DNA from: Acarospora socialis
Lineage: Eukaryota; Ascomycota; Lecanoromycetes; Acarosporales; Acarosporaceae
Assembly: GCA_025617375.2 (NCBI GenBank)
Contig: JAMYGW020000001.1
Location: 1,922,001 to 1,986,000 of the forward strand
Direction: 5' to 3'
DNA: 64,000 nt
This document shows, piece by piece, positions 1 through 11,164 of this stretch. The position numbers and the translations under genes are program-made. How positions within the stretch are numbered: the first letter of the stretch is position 1; the number at the start of each line of letters is the position of its first letter. Below the pieces are notes generated by a model. It was not told where the DNA came from. It made no database searches and saw nothing but the letters and a program-made list of their open reading frames with translations.

Positions 1-555
1 CAGAACTGATCAACCTTCAAGCTGACCTCGTAGCAGCGTCAACGACCTCTATGGGATGTTATCACTCTCCCGTTGTTCTCGCGTCTGTGTGACATTATTG
101 TATGTTCTCCAACGGAATTTGAATGTGAAAAGATGGAGATCCATGATCCAAAACTCGAAATCGGTCATGCATCTCCATGCCCAACAAACAAACATACAGC
201 AGCGCGTGCGCGTTCGAGAGCCATATTGGCACCCGCAGAAGCAGATCGAGAGCCAAAACAAACGCTCCGTACACGTCTTGCTTCGGGAGTACGATAAATA
301 TATCAACCGCTCTTGGCATGAAACCCCTTCCTTCGCGGCGTCGAGTTCTGGGCATCAATTGAAAGCATCCCAGGACTTGACTTCTTCGGCTGCCAATGAA
401 CAGATTCTACCACTATGCTGGACCACGAGTACAGCGCCGTATCAGTATCCACTCCTTTGTCGCTTCTTTATATACTCGATACCCATGTTCAACGTAACGT
501 CGATAGTCATCTGCACATCTCCCGATCATGCTGCCCGAATGGGCTCCGCAAGCAG

Positions 556-596
556 ATCTGATCAAATCTTATCTGATCAAATCTTATCTGATCAAT
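556..596. repeat. 15-bp tandem repeat, about 2.7 copies
   Basis: Two exact copies of ATCTGATCAAATCTT (556-570 and 571-585) are followed by a partial copy (586-596). Each unit contains the palindrome TGATCA. It lies about 380 bp upstream of the RPA3 start codon. It may be a chance microsatellite or a cluster of identical protein-binding sites. Confidence 0.85.
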
Positions 597-626
597 TCCC
601 GCCCGCATCAGCAAAGCCCACTGTAT

Positions 627-641
627 CACGTGCCTACGCGT
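627..641. promoter_or_regulatory. CACGTG E-box and ACGCGT (MCB-like) box upstream of RPA3
   Basis: CACGTG lies at 627-632 and ACGCGT at 636-641, about 335-350 bp upstream of the RPA3 ATG. ACGCGT is the MluI cell-cycle box bound by MBF-type factors in yeasts, where it drives G1/S genes including replication-protein genes. Assigning it to RPA3 is inference from position and from the gene's role. Confidence 0.4.
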
Positions 642-974
642 CTTCGTCTCGTTGCACCCCACCATCGTCACATCCCACCCTCTCACCACAGCTCACAATC
701 CATTCAGCCTCAACTAAAACACCATCCAATTCCCCCAACACCGAAACACACCCAACCAACAACTTCATCGACCCCGCTCTCACTTTTCCTCCTTTCCTTC
801 CTCTCCAAACAGCCTCACCCTCCATCCGACCCGCCCACAACCCACCTAACAATCCCCACACCCCGTCCTCCAGCCCCAATCCCTCATCACCCGTCCCATT
901 CCACCCTCACTCTTACTCGCCGACCTCACGACCAGTACTCGACCGAGAATAGACAAGATAAGACAGGAAAAGAG

Positions 975-1656
975 ATGGCCAACAACCCACCCCCGACCCC
1001 CCGCCTCACCGCGCCCTACCTCTCCCACTTCCCCTCGCAAACCGTCCGCCTGATCGGCAAGGTCCTCCAGTTGCGCGGCGAGACGGCCGTCGTGGATGCG
1101 GGGGGCGAGATTATCGTGCATCTGAACCGGGTACGTGTAGTTACCGTCTCGTCTCCGGCTATCTCGAAGGGAATAAGAGCAGAGGTTGAGAGGAAGGAGG
1201 GGCGAAGAGTGTAGGGTGTGTACAGGGGTGGGAGGGGTAAAGAGGAAGGGGGCTTGAATGAGTGTGGGCTAATGTGCAGGGGAGGGAACAGGATAGTCAT
1301 CTCATTCCCGGCAACGCGGTCGAGATTGTGGGCAAAGTGCAGGGAGACTTGAGTGTCAGGGTCTTGATGGCGACGGATTTTGGGGCGAATCTAGGTCCGC
1401 ATGCTTCTTTGCCTTCTCTTGTTCTTTTCTGCTTTGGGCCCATGGTGGATGTGAGAGTGAGGAAGAGGGAGGTGAGTGGTTGGAGAACAGGAGGGAGTGC
1501 AAGGAGGGAGCGAGGAAGAGGGAATTAACTTGTACTTGAAGATGTAGAGATGGCTTGACTGACGTTGGAAATGGGATAGATTTCGCGGCGGTTGAGAAAG
1601 TAGTCGAGTGTTCGATGCGGTGGAAGGAGATTTTCTATGATGCGGGAGAGTCGTAA
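975..1656 (+). CDS. RPA3: Replication protein A 14-kDa subunit (RPA3/Ssb3)
   Basis: Smallest subunit of the heterotrimeric single-stranded-DNA-binding RPA complex, used in nuclear DNA replication, repair and recombination. I read three exons: 975-1130, 1280-1394 and 1580-1656, giving 115 aa, the usual size for fungal Rpa3. The product is a single OB fold: RLIGKVLQLRGETAVVDAGG, then IPGNAVEIVGKVQGDLSVRV and the tail RWKEIFYDAGES before TAA. The first donor is GTACGT. The second (GTCCGC) is weak but gives a seamless DFGANLDFAAVEKVVE junction with an ATAG acceptor. An alternative donor GTGAGT near 1471 would insert unconserved residues and is less likely. The start is the ATG in AAAAGAGATGGCC after a pyrimidine-rich leader. 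An ACGCGT box lies upstream. Confidence 0.9.
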
Positions 1657-3385
1657 TGAGCTGGGTAATGGATGGCTTCTGAAGGAACAGGGAGGGTGGC
1701 CGGGGGCCGAGGCCAAAGGAGATGAGAGAACGACGGACAAGGTCCCGATGATTCGGACACGGCGACGATAACGGCACTGAGCCACAAAGGCATTCAATCA
1801 TCCCCATTCCTGGGACATGGAGATGATAGCGCGAACATCTGGCTGTCTTACTGCGATGCTGCTCATAGCCACGGCTGTCCAGCGCTCTTGATCTAGGCAA
1901 TCGATATTCAAAGATACTTGCAGTTTCCACTTGACCTTACATCCCCTATCGTCCTCATTTCCGATGTGGTGCTCTCCCCTCCCCAGCATACCACTTCTCT
2001 CCTTGTCTCTCATCTCTTCTTGCCCTCTCCGAAAAAAAGAGCATCATCTCTCCACACGCATACGATCGGGAACGTCATCCCTTCTCACCACTTCACCAAG
2101 TCAACCCAGTCTAATCCCATCTGTCCCGCTCCCTCGCGCCCCCGTCGCCCCTGCACCTCTCACCAATGCCACATTTGCACCTATCTATCCACCTTTGACA
2201 TCGCCCTCATATCTCATCCCATCCCACTCTGCAACTCCTCCGGCTTTATCCCTCCCTTTACACACATTCATTCATACGCAATCTCTACTCACCATCCCGT
2301 CGATCGCTAGCCTTCTCATGCTACCCCCTAAGAGTTATAATCTTGGACAGAAACGGAAGACCGAAGGCTGCTGATCTCGCTGTTTCGCCTACCTTGCATT
2401 TTGACGCAGCCGGGAGGGAACGGGAGGGAACGGGAGGAGAAGGAAGGGGAAGAAGAGAGAAGAGAAGAGAAGAGAAGACAAGCAAGCACAAAGCGACCAG
2501 GATCTGCGTTCGAAGGCCGTCTGTCTCTTCCCTTCATCCTACCAACGGAGGTCATCTTAGAAGAGTAGCATCTGCCGTTCCCCGTACGACGACAGGTTCT
2601 TTTCTCGAATCGATACTGCAGAGAGATGCACCGCCAGAGCGTTGCCGAGTTCGTTCTTCAGACAGACAGACAGACATCGCCATGGTGGTACTGTACGACG
2701 TGAGCCCCCGGGCAACGCAACGCAACGCACCGCCAGCCTACGCGGTCTTCATAGACGGCAGCACATCTGTTCCAACAACCCACCCTCCCTCGCAGCGAAC
2801 AGAGAAGCCTGCAGTACGCCAAGCTCAGCAAAGCACCCTCCCACGCCGAACAACGAACGGAATGCCGAGGCCCAGATCTCTCCCAACGGACTGCGCCCGA
2901 CATTTCGCAGAGACACGAGCCGCTGAAGCCCGCCGTGACATTATCCCGCAAGGACTGTGACTTCGTTGCAGGTTGGAACTCTCTCTCTCTCTCTCTTGCT
3001 TCTTTCAAGGTTGGAGTCATGACATGGAATCACCAAATATAAAATGTTGAATAATGAGCCTAACTGATCGATATCTGGTCTTGGTTGATGCGTAAGGTAA
3101 ACCTGACAAGGACGGTGGGCTGGAAGGCCATGCGATCCACGGCGACGTTGCGATGCCAGACGTGGAACGTGGCGTGGTGCAAGATTGGTTCAGGAGCGAG
3201 ATGTAGGAGATATGGAAGAGTCTTCACTGTTCCCGTCAAGGTCAAAGGAGGGCATCATTCTGACTACATCACACTACGAGGGACCTCAAATTCAGTAATG
3301 TAAATGCTTTGTAATTTCTATTTCTATTCTACTTCTAAGAATAACCACCCACCCACGCCCCCTCGGCGCCGATGGAGGGCTCCCA
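1657..3385. other. 1.7-kb intergenic region
   Basis: I see no supportable gene. Open frames here (for example 1931-2374 and 2343-2960) encode low-complexity Ser/Pro/Arg-rich sequence without a recognisable family. Simple repeats are present: GGGAGGGAAC-type units near 2410-2450, an AGAGA run near 2453-2480, and a CT microsatellite near 2980-2996. Confidence 0.5.
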
Positions 3386-6300
3386 TCAAACGCCCTCCAT
3401 CAGCGCCGAGAAATCGACCGGGTCCTCGTACAGCGCGAAGAACCCTCCCTCCCCCAGCCCCAGGCCCGAGCCCACCCCGTCCCCAGCTCCCTCCAGAGGC
3501 GGGAGCGCCCCGAAGTCGAGGTTCGCCGTCGGCGAGACGGCGTTGGCCTCGGAGAGGAGCTGGTTCAGGTGGGCGGTGAAGGGCGTCATTTCGCCCAGCG
3601 CCGCCCGGGGGCTGCGGGTCGGGGTGTGGGGGGGCCGGAGGAGGAGGGCCTTCGCGGCCGAGGAGAAGATGTCCGCCGGCGGCGGGGGGGTCGCCGGGCG
3701 GTGGTCGTCCTCGAAGAGGACCGCGAGGTCGTCGTGGGTGGGCGGCGGCGGGCGGTTCTCTTTGTCGGCTTGGTCAGCCGACGGAGGAGGGTCGTGGCGG
3801 GGCTCGCCGGCGTTGGGAGAGCGGTCTTGGAGGGCTTTGACCTCGCCGGCGGCGCGTGGGGAGGGGAAGAGGAGGCGCCGTGTGGGTTTCGGGGTCACCT
3901 CGTCGATCTCGATGGGGCTGTGCTGCGTTCCGAGGAAGCGGGCTGGACTCGATTGGATGGCTCGCTGGAGTGCTGCGGTTGCTGCGGGGTTGCTCATCGG
4001 ATCGCTGGGCTTGCTAGTCGGCACAGACTGCATGCTTGCTGCTCGCTGCCGCTTCTGAGACGGTAATGGTTGGCTCTGGTCGTGCTCTTCTTGCACGTTT
4101 TTGTCTGCTGTGTTTGCGGGCGAAGACTCATCTGCTGTCATGGCCGACGACTGTCCTTCGGTGTTTGCAGATTGGGTCCCAGCTGCGACGTTTGTTATTG
4201 CCTTTCGTGTCTTGTACACTCTCTTCTGTCGTTCGGTCTTTTCCTTTTGCACTTTAGTCCACTTCTCTCTCGGACGCATGCATTTGCTCTTGTTGAGCCA
4301 TAGCCCGCAGGCTGTACTCATCGTCAGTATGATCTACGTTTGATAGTTAGTTTTAAGCACTTACGATTGCAGAGAAGAATCTCCGTGAATCCCGCATCAT
4401 CACTCAAGAGAGATCGCTTGATGATCCTGAACAAGACAATCGTTCCATTCCGATCCCGCTCCAATGCCTCCCAGGCAATAATTCCACCTTCCTCGTTCGA
4501 AGTCCGAACCAGTTCTGGAGTCCCACTGTGGATCCTAACCCACGCTTTCCGCCACGTAGGTGTCTCGATGGCTCCACAGTTCTCACAGTACGGTGGCATT
4601 TCCCCGCTCGCAATAGATGTAGCTAATCGCTCTTGGATCGCTTTCTTCCGTTTCGCCCCAGACCCGCTTCGTGTTAGGTTGATGGCGTTGCCCGTCCCAG
4701 TTGCTTCGGCAGCCGAATTGAAGGTTGGGGCATCAGACGCAGGATGTTGGACCTGCTGGCCTGACCAAGTGTTGGAACGCTGCAGAGAGCTCGAACAAGG
4801 TCGTGCCGGATCACTTGCAGGTACTGGATGCATTGGTACGGATGCTGTCGATGAAGCTCGTTCCATTGCGCAACCAAGTGGTGGTCCGGATGTGGAGAGT
4901 GCGGTCTTGCCACTTGCCAGCGCTTTCGTAGATCGGGGTAACGACATCACCTTTGTTTGTGTAGATGGCCGACGAGGTGGTTGTGATTGGAGCCCTTCGG
5001 AAGTCGCAACTGCAGCATTAGAGATTGTTGATGTGCTCCGTACAGCCCGCCCTGTCTTGACGAATGTATTGGGTAGCTTTTTATTCGGAGGTATCACTGA
5101 AGAGTGTGGGTTTGATTCTGCAAGCTGGCCATCACGAGGTGTGACCAAGCCCTTGCTGTGACAGGAAACATTCTCGAACTCTTCTACGTCGATAGAATGT
5201 ATTTCGTCGTTGTCTTCCTCGGATTGGTTGCGATTGGTGCCGGTCATGAGGCCAGAGTCGATGTCTCTTTGTAAGACTGGCAGTACAGGACTCGACGGTG
5301 CTGGCAACGTAGTCATCATGAGTGGCGGGGAGGATGCAATACCCGGAGGCGTGTTGAGCATACTGCCTGTTTGACTTTCTTCAGGAGAGGGCATGGAAGA
5401 ATCGATCATTCTCGAGTCTTGTTGGAGATCGTAAGGGGTGTTGTGGGACGTGTCATTGTTCTGACCGTGTGACTCGGTTCGCAGACTGCTTTGCCGCTGA
5501 GCTACAGTCCGACGATGGATTAGACCTGCCGCATTCGGAACAGGCGTGGGTGCTCTAGGTGGTGGTTCGAGCGATCCTTGTCCGAAAGCTGAAGGCCTTA
5601 TTGGTTTTGGTTGGTATATTCGTACAGACGCGGCAGTACTTGCAGCAACTCTCAACGATTCGGGTTGATTGCCGAAGGTGCTTTTGCTCGACCACTCAGC
5701 TGCGGTGACTTTGGCTCGTTTTCTTGAAGGGCCCTCGGAACCATCTGGGTTACTTGCGTACTGGGTGTCTGTGGAAGGTCGCTTTCTAGAAGGTTCAACA
5801 AAGTCATCGTCGTTACTTGCATAACCGGTGTCCATGGAAGGGTGTTGGCTTGGATTCGACATCGTCCGGTGATGGTTCAGGAATCCTCTATCAGAGGTGC
5901 TCGATGTCGGTCTTGATAGTACGCCCTGGCTGGGTTGCCGAAAGCCTCTTGCAGACCGAAGTCTCGGTATTGGACTGCTAACCCTACTAAACGGCATAGA
6001 CAGACTGCGATGAGTGTAAGAGGGATAATGATCGTTATTCTGCAAGCTCGCTTCCTGGTGTTTCTCTGACTCCTGTGCTATGCCGCCTTCACAGAGCATT
6101 TGTTGAACAAGCTCAAGTGCAGAACCATCCCGCTGACCAACACTAGCCATGGGCGATTGACACCGACTCTTGTCAGCCATCTGCGTGCTTGCTAAATTGA
6201 CTTTAAGGGATGCTGTCCAGGCGCCCGCATCAAAGCCTTGGGGTATAGCCTTGCTCAACTCGCGATATCTCTGCATACGGCTAACGTACTCGCTCTGTAA

Positions 6301-6888
6301 ACACGTCGGAACGGGTACCAGACGAAGCTTCACTTCAAGCGTCTCTTGTATGCCGTTAGAGAAAAGGCCTAGGATATTCTTGCAGACGCGTCCGGTCACA
6401 ACGGTACGAGACTGGTGCGCAGGTGCTGATGGAGTAGAAGAGGCCGATGCCAAGACCCATGACAGCATCCCCTGACCAACGAGCGGTGTCTCGTACTCGG
6501 AGTAGTCGTACGCGTAAACGGTATAGTCTTGACCGAGCCGGCGCACAAGCTCTGGGCTTGCCTCCACAATGGCCTGAATGCAAGTCTTCAGTTCGACAAC
6601 ACCAATCTCAGTAACGTCGTCAATAAAGGCAGTCTGAATGTTGAGGGCCTGCGGCCATCGGGCAAGGCAATTGGTCTTGTTTTCATCGTCAAACGTGTAG
6701 AGAACCTTGACTATCCAATCGTGAGCTACTACAGCACGTGAAGCAGCCAGCGAGTCGAGGTAATACTTACGCCTCATGTGTCGGAGGGATACTCCTTCCT
6801 GCATCGGGGCCTCAGAGTCTTGTACTGGGGCGGACACTCCAACTCGTCCAGGAAAGCCATCCATTGGTGCATGGTACGGTGAAGACAT
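3386..6888 (-). CDS. Ams2/Spt21-type GATA zinc-finger transcription regulator
   Basis: Likely nuclear regulator of histone-gene and centromere-linked transcription, by analogy with fission-yeast Ams2 and budding-yeast Spt21. I read exons 6771-6888, 4365-6710 and 3386-4311, giving 1129 aa. The N-terminal Ams2/Spt21 domain starts at LRHMRLKVLYTFDDENK and continues through ELKTCIQAIVEASPELV and a conserved VTGRVCKNILGLFSNG block. A long Ser/Pro-rich middle follows. Near residue 790 is a GATA-like finger with CENC and CNPCGLW knuckles about 68 residues apart instead of the usual 17-18. The remainder is low-complexity. The first intron (6711-6770, donor GTAAGT) is 60 nt and stop-free, so the frame stays open through it; I removed it because the junction then matches the family. 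The second intron (4312-4364) splits the finger. The gene is divergent from SmD2. Confidence 0.88.
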
Positions 6889-7412
6889 TGGATGCCTTCA
6901 CGGTCACCTGTCACCGATCCGGTGTTGTTGTCGTTTCCAGGATGAGGGATTCAATTGAGCAAGTAACTACTGAGCAGTCTCAGTGATCGTCTCAATTGTC
7001 TGAATAGTCGAAGCCGGTGTCTCGGCTGTTACTTGAAATAAGATGGATGCGGTGCTAATGGTGCTGATTGATAGTTTGAGAGCGATGTGAACTCTAAAGA
7101 GGCTTGTACTAAGGAAGAAGAGTCAATGAAGAAAGGTTGTGAGTCTTGATGGGAATGGATGTAAAGGTGAAGGCGTGTGTAACAGCAGAATAATAAATAT
7201 ATATAGGTAGGTAAGGTAGGTACCCTCACTCGGGCACGCCTATTCGGGAAACCGCCAGTGGGAGACGCGACGTGGTGCCGCTAGTCTAGCTTATGTCAGC
7301 GGCTCAAGCAAGCACTTACGCTAGCCCAAATTAGGTGAATTGAGAACCTCACCCGTTCAGAGATGCGCATTTTGGCCGACCACACCAGGGACAAGGCCAC
7401 TTTAAATACAAA
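6889..7412. promoter_or_regulatory. Shared divergent promoter, GATA factor / SmD2
   Basis: This 524-bp gap separates two head-to-head genes, so it should hold both promoters. It contains an AGGTAGG-type repeat at about 7205-7222, a short A/T-rich run (taataaatatatatag) before it, and an ACGCGA near 7265. I did not find a clear TATA box for either gene. Confidence 0.5.
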
Positions 7413-7939
7413 ATGTCGGACGCAAAGATACAGTGGGTGACTCATACCCGGTCTGTCGCTGTTGGAGATGATTGGTTGCTAACCAGAGGGCAGAGACCTG
7501 CTTAACAAACCCCGCAACGAGCTCACGTACGTCCTAAAGCTATATCGCTCCACTGTAGAGATATACTAATGGTCCATCTTCGGTAGCGAATATGAGGTCG
7601 CGCAACTGGAGGAGCACGAGATGACCTCGGGTCCCCTTTCCATCCTACAAACCGCCGTCCGCTCGCACACTCAAGTCCTAATCTCCTGCCGCAACAACCG
7701 CAAGCTGCTCGCGAGAGTGAAAGCGTTCGACCGCCATTGCAACATGGTCTTGGAGAATGTAAAAGAGATGTGGACGGAGACGCCGAGGGTGGCGAGTGGG
7801 AAGAAAGGGAGACCGGTCAACAAGGATAGGTTTATCAGTAAGATGTGGGTGTCGTCTTCTAGGAGAAATAATGCACAGCTGACGTTGCATATTCAGGTTT
7901 CTGAGAGGGGACTCGGTTATACTTGTATTGTTGAGTTAA
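7413..7939 (+). CDS. SMD2: Small nuclear ribonucleoprotein Sm D2
   Basis: Core Sm protein of the heptameric ring on U1, U2, U4 and U5 snRNAs, acting in nuclear pre-mRNA splicing. Four exons (7413-7432, 7494-7526, 7587-7844, 7897-7939) give 117 aa, against 118 in human SmD2. The N-terminus reads [20 protein letters not shown]. The Sm1 motif is [19 protein letters not shown] with [13 protein letters not shown], and Sm2 is [19 protein letters not shown] before the stop. The central exon is nearly invariant across fungi. Every junction restores the family sequence, including FISKM/FLRGDS across the last intron, so the model is secure despite a 20-nt first exon. It converges with the dihydroxyacetone kinase gene, with 134 bp between the two stops. 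Confidence 0.95.
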
Positions 7940-8073
7940 GACAAGAAACAATGGATACCCAATGTGCCATTATATATTTCGCAGCTCAGGTAGCGCTTCA
8001 AAGCGTGGTTCCGAAGGCGTCCAGAACTGGATATGCTACCTTCCTGCATAACCATAACTTACTCAATTTGAGA

Positions 8074-10070
8074 TCAAAGGGCTTCGGCCATACCCGTCAA
8101 GAACTGGCTCAATCCATGCGCACCTGGATCTGGAACGTCTTGCCATCCACTTCCTCCTACATACACCGTCCTACCCAAGCTTGCTTTCATTCCCTTGGTC
8201 CCATCAGCTCCTTTTCTTGCCGCTTCAGCTGCCTCCTTGACATTCCCAGTTTTTGCCAAGGTCTCTACGAACGGGTGTAGCGCATCCACCAATGTGCGAT
8301 CACCCGGCTGAGCAGGCGTGTAGTTGCTGAGGGAGCTTCGTGAGCTCTGTAGCGCACGTGCCCATTGCTGTGAGGTAATTTGGGTGGTAGAGGAGGTGGA
8401 TTGAGTTTGTAATCCGTGTGCGAGGGCATTCAGGAAGATGGCGTATAGGGCACCGGATGTGCCGTCCATAGTGCTCTCGACAATACGGATGATCTGTGCA
8501 ACTGCCAAGACCGCATCATCAGACAGTTCGGTTTGTTTCAGCATGTCAAGAATGGCCTCGGCGCCACGTTTCAAGCCAGTACCACAATCGCCGTCACCGA
8601 CGATTTCGTCATACTTTGTCACATCTGGTTCGGCGGCGATCAGTCGTTGGAGACCCGCTTCAAGTGCTTTCTTCGCCTGCGCCGGGTGCACTAAAGCATT
8701 CGTTAGCATGCAGCTCCTATGTAACGCCTTGTCCTATCGCGTACTTCGCAGGTTACTGGGCTTCGCGTCGTCCACGGCCCCGCCGGTCTTCTCCTTATCT
8801 GCGCCAAAGGCTCTTTCCCATGTCTCCGTTTTGACTGCTGCTGACCACCCTGTAGCTTCCGCGGGTGCATCGAGTAACTCAAGCATGGATCTGCCGGATC
8901 CAAGCCCTGTATCCGCCAATTTCAAGATCGAGATGCTGAATCCGACGCCGTTGAGACTCGTCATATACGTCCCCGATAGTATCCGCACCGGCTTGATGCT
9001 ATAATCTTTGGCCAATTGGTCCACAACTACCGCCGTGATCCCGCCCATCTCCAGCACACTTACTCCTCCAAGATTGTTGATCATCAAGACTACCTCATCG
9101 CTTTTCTGAACACTCAAAAACGCCCTATCCTCATCTCTCCAATCCAACAACTGCGCCAACAGCGTCCTCACCAACCCCGGCAGAATGACCGTCGCCCGGT
9201 GACTTCCAGGTTCATTATGGATTCCCATCCCAACCTCCACCTCCTCTGTCGCCATGATCTCATCCTTTTCCGGATCCGGCGGTCCCAGCCTCCCCGGCAC
9301 ATGCACGCGGCTCAGACTCGCCCCCACACTCACAATATTCCCCGCCACCTTCCTCGCCAATCCACTTACCTCCTCCAACGAACCACCCATCGCAGCCAAG
9401 GCCCCAGCAATCTTGACTACCAGCACAGTCCCCGCGATCCCCCTCCTCCCTACCTTCCCAGCCTGCATCCTTCCAACACCAACATCGTCCCCCACGACAA
9501 CCATCTCCACTCTCTTGCCCGACGCCTTCGCCTTCTCGACCCCGAGTCCGAAGTTAAGTATATCGCCCGTGTAACTCATCACTACAACCAACACGCCCTT
9601 CCCATCCGTCTCGCCTTCCCCATTGTCAAAGCACCTCTCAATTCCCGCCCGTACCTGTTCTTTAGCCGGGCTGGCGAATATCGTCCCGGCCACAGCAGCA
9701 CTCAGCAAGCCCCGTCCGACATATCCCGCGAAAGCCGGTTCGTGCCCGGACCCGCCGCCAGAGATGAGCGCGACGGTTTGCGTCGGGACGTGCGCGACGT
9801 ATTCTTGAGCAGGGGCCGAGGCGGGCGGTTGTGTTGCAGCGCGGGCGTCGGGGCGGAGATAGACGACTTTGTTCTTGGCGTCGAGGGCGAGGGCGGGGTT
9901 TGTGAGGGTGAGGGAGCGGAGGGCGGTGTTGACGAGGTCGGTGGGGTCTGTGAAGAAGTGTTTTGCTGTTTGCCGGCGGTATTAGTCGAGGGCTTTTCAA
10001 TCAGGGTAGAGGTTTGGTGCCAGACTCTGGGGGACGGAAGGGAATGTGAGAGTTTACCTGACACTGACAT
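8074..10070 (-). CDS. DAK: Dihydroxyacetone kinase (DhaK-DhaL fusion)
   Basis: ATP-dependent phosphorylation of dihydroxyacetone to DHAP, for glycerol use and detoxification in the cytosol. Exons 10058-10070, 8745-9965 and 8074-8690 give about 616 aa, normal for the single-chain ATP-type enzyme. The DhaK part has [15 protein letters not shown] and GIHNEPG, where His254 would bind the substrate covalently. The DhaL part has [20 protein letters not shown], the [11 protein letters not shown] nucleotide loop, and [14 protein letters not shown]. The exact donor of the second intron is ambiguous (GTACGC at 8744 or GTAACC a few bases upstream); both keep frame in the variable linker between domains. 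The first coding exon is only 13 nt. It lies head-to-tail with the DJ-1-like gene, 320 bp downstream of that gene's stop. Confidence 0.92.
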
Positions 10071-10390
10071 GACGAAGGAAGAAGATTTTTTGAAGCTTCA
10101 GCGATGTATTCGAGTGAAGAAACAGCGCAAGTGCACTTGGGAGAGTTCTGTCGGGCTTCAACCCATGATTGTTCATCTGCTGGCAGTGCGGGGTGGTGGG
10201 GCAAGAGTGGGGTAGCTTCGTACTTATACAGCAAGTTAGAGCTACCTTACGCCGCGAATTTGATGGCCACCATGGATATGGAAATTATCATTGAGAGTCA
10301 AGCGTCTGCGAGATGGCTAAGCTTCTCCATAACTATATCGAAGGCAGAACCTCGTGTCGGGATCCCTATCTTGAAACGACCAAACGATTG

Positions 10391-11164
10391 CTATTCCACA
10401 TGATGCAACTCCGCAAACGGATCCCAACTCGCATCCATATGCCGCGCATACTCCATCGTGTTTGCAAGTGTAGTCGCGATCTCATGCCCGTACACTTCCC
10501 CGATGAAAGCGAAAATGACATCTATCCCAGCACTGACGCCTGATGAACTCCAAATATTCCCATCCGTGACCCATCGGGCATGCGGAATCCAATTGACATT
10601 GGGCCCCATCTCTGTCGTGATCTTCCACGCGGCCTTGCTTGTCGTAGCCCTCTTTCCGTCCAGGACTCCGCTGCTTGCGGCGAGGCCAGCACCCGTGCAA
10701 ACAGTGATCAGATATTGCAGCCGAGGATAGGTATTCTTGATGAACGTGGCTAGCTCAGACACATCCTTGGCTTGGGTGCCCAGTCCGCCGGGTACAATCA
10801 GCACGTCGAGAGATGGGGGAGGTTGAGAGAACGTGTGAGTTGGTACTACGCTCTGCGCGAAATCCGATTTAAGCGGGTTCAGCGATGCATTTGGCGGCTT
10901 GGTGGACACAGGGTCCAGGGTCGAGGCGATGATGGACAAGTTCATGTGATGTTGATTTGAAAGCATGTTGAGTGCATCCAGGGGCCCGAAGGCATCGAGG
11001 GCTTGGAAGCCAGGAAAGAGAACAATGCCATAGTTAGAGGGACCTAAGTATAGCGAATGTCAGCATGGCACGTCGGACTCTTAGGCTGCAATGGAATTAA
11101 GAGATGATTGTCAAAGAAGGACGAGCATCACAACTGTCGAAGGTCTCTCACCTGTTCGCTCCAT
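10391..11164 (-). CDS. DJ-1/PfpI (ThiJ) superfamily protein
   Basis: Glutamine-amidotransferase-like fold of the DJ-1/PfpI superfamily. Relatives include isocyanide hydratases, glyoxalase III and transcription-factor-like proteins, so the substrate cannot be assigned. Two exons (about 11152-11164 and 10391-11043) give 221 aa. The N-terminus reads MERTGPSNYGIVLFPGFQAL; the nucleophile-elbow Cys is in ITVCTGAGLAASSG (about Cys120), followed by KRATTSKAAW and WVTDGNIWSSSGVSAGID, which are typical of the isocyanide-hydratase-like branch. The 13-nt first exon is supported by a GTGAGA donor and a TTAG acceptor that rebuild GPSNYG; its coordinates may be off by one base. The long second exon is certain. 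Confidence 0.85.

Larger units (their letters stand above)
1..974. other. Gene-free left edge and RPA3 upstream region
   Basis: No gene is supported here. A 298-codon open frame on the plus strand covers 56-952, but its product is Pro/Ser/Thr/His-rich low-complexity sequence produced by a C- and CT-rich strand, a common look for fungal core promoters and 5' leaders. The pyrimidine-rich stretch at roughly 650-960 leads straight into the RPA3 start. Possible control sites (a CACGTG E-box, an ACGCGT box and a 15-bp tandem repeat) are listed separately. Confidence 0.6.

Noticed and set aside
56-952. 298-codon frame at the left edge
   Set aside because: Low-complexity Pro/Ser/Thr/His product of a C/CT-rich upstream region; no domain and no splice logic.
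2343-2960. 205-codon frame between RPA3 and the GATA factor
   Set aside because: Arg/Ser/Pro-rich, includes microsatellite DNA, no recognisable family.
4340-5161. 273-codon plus-strand frame opposite the GATA factor
   Set aside because: Antisense shadow; the minus-strand frame carries the GATA-like knuckles.
9016-10215. 399-codon plus-strand frame opposite dihydroxyacetone kinase
   Set aside because: It is antisense to a clear DAK gene in GC-rich sequence, is low-complexity (Pro/His/Arg runs) and matches no family.
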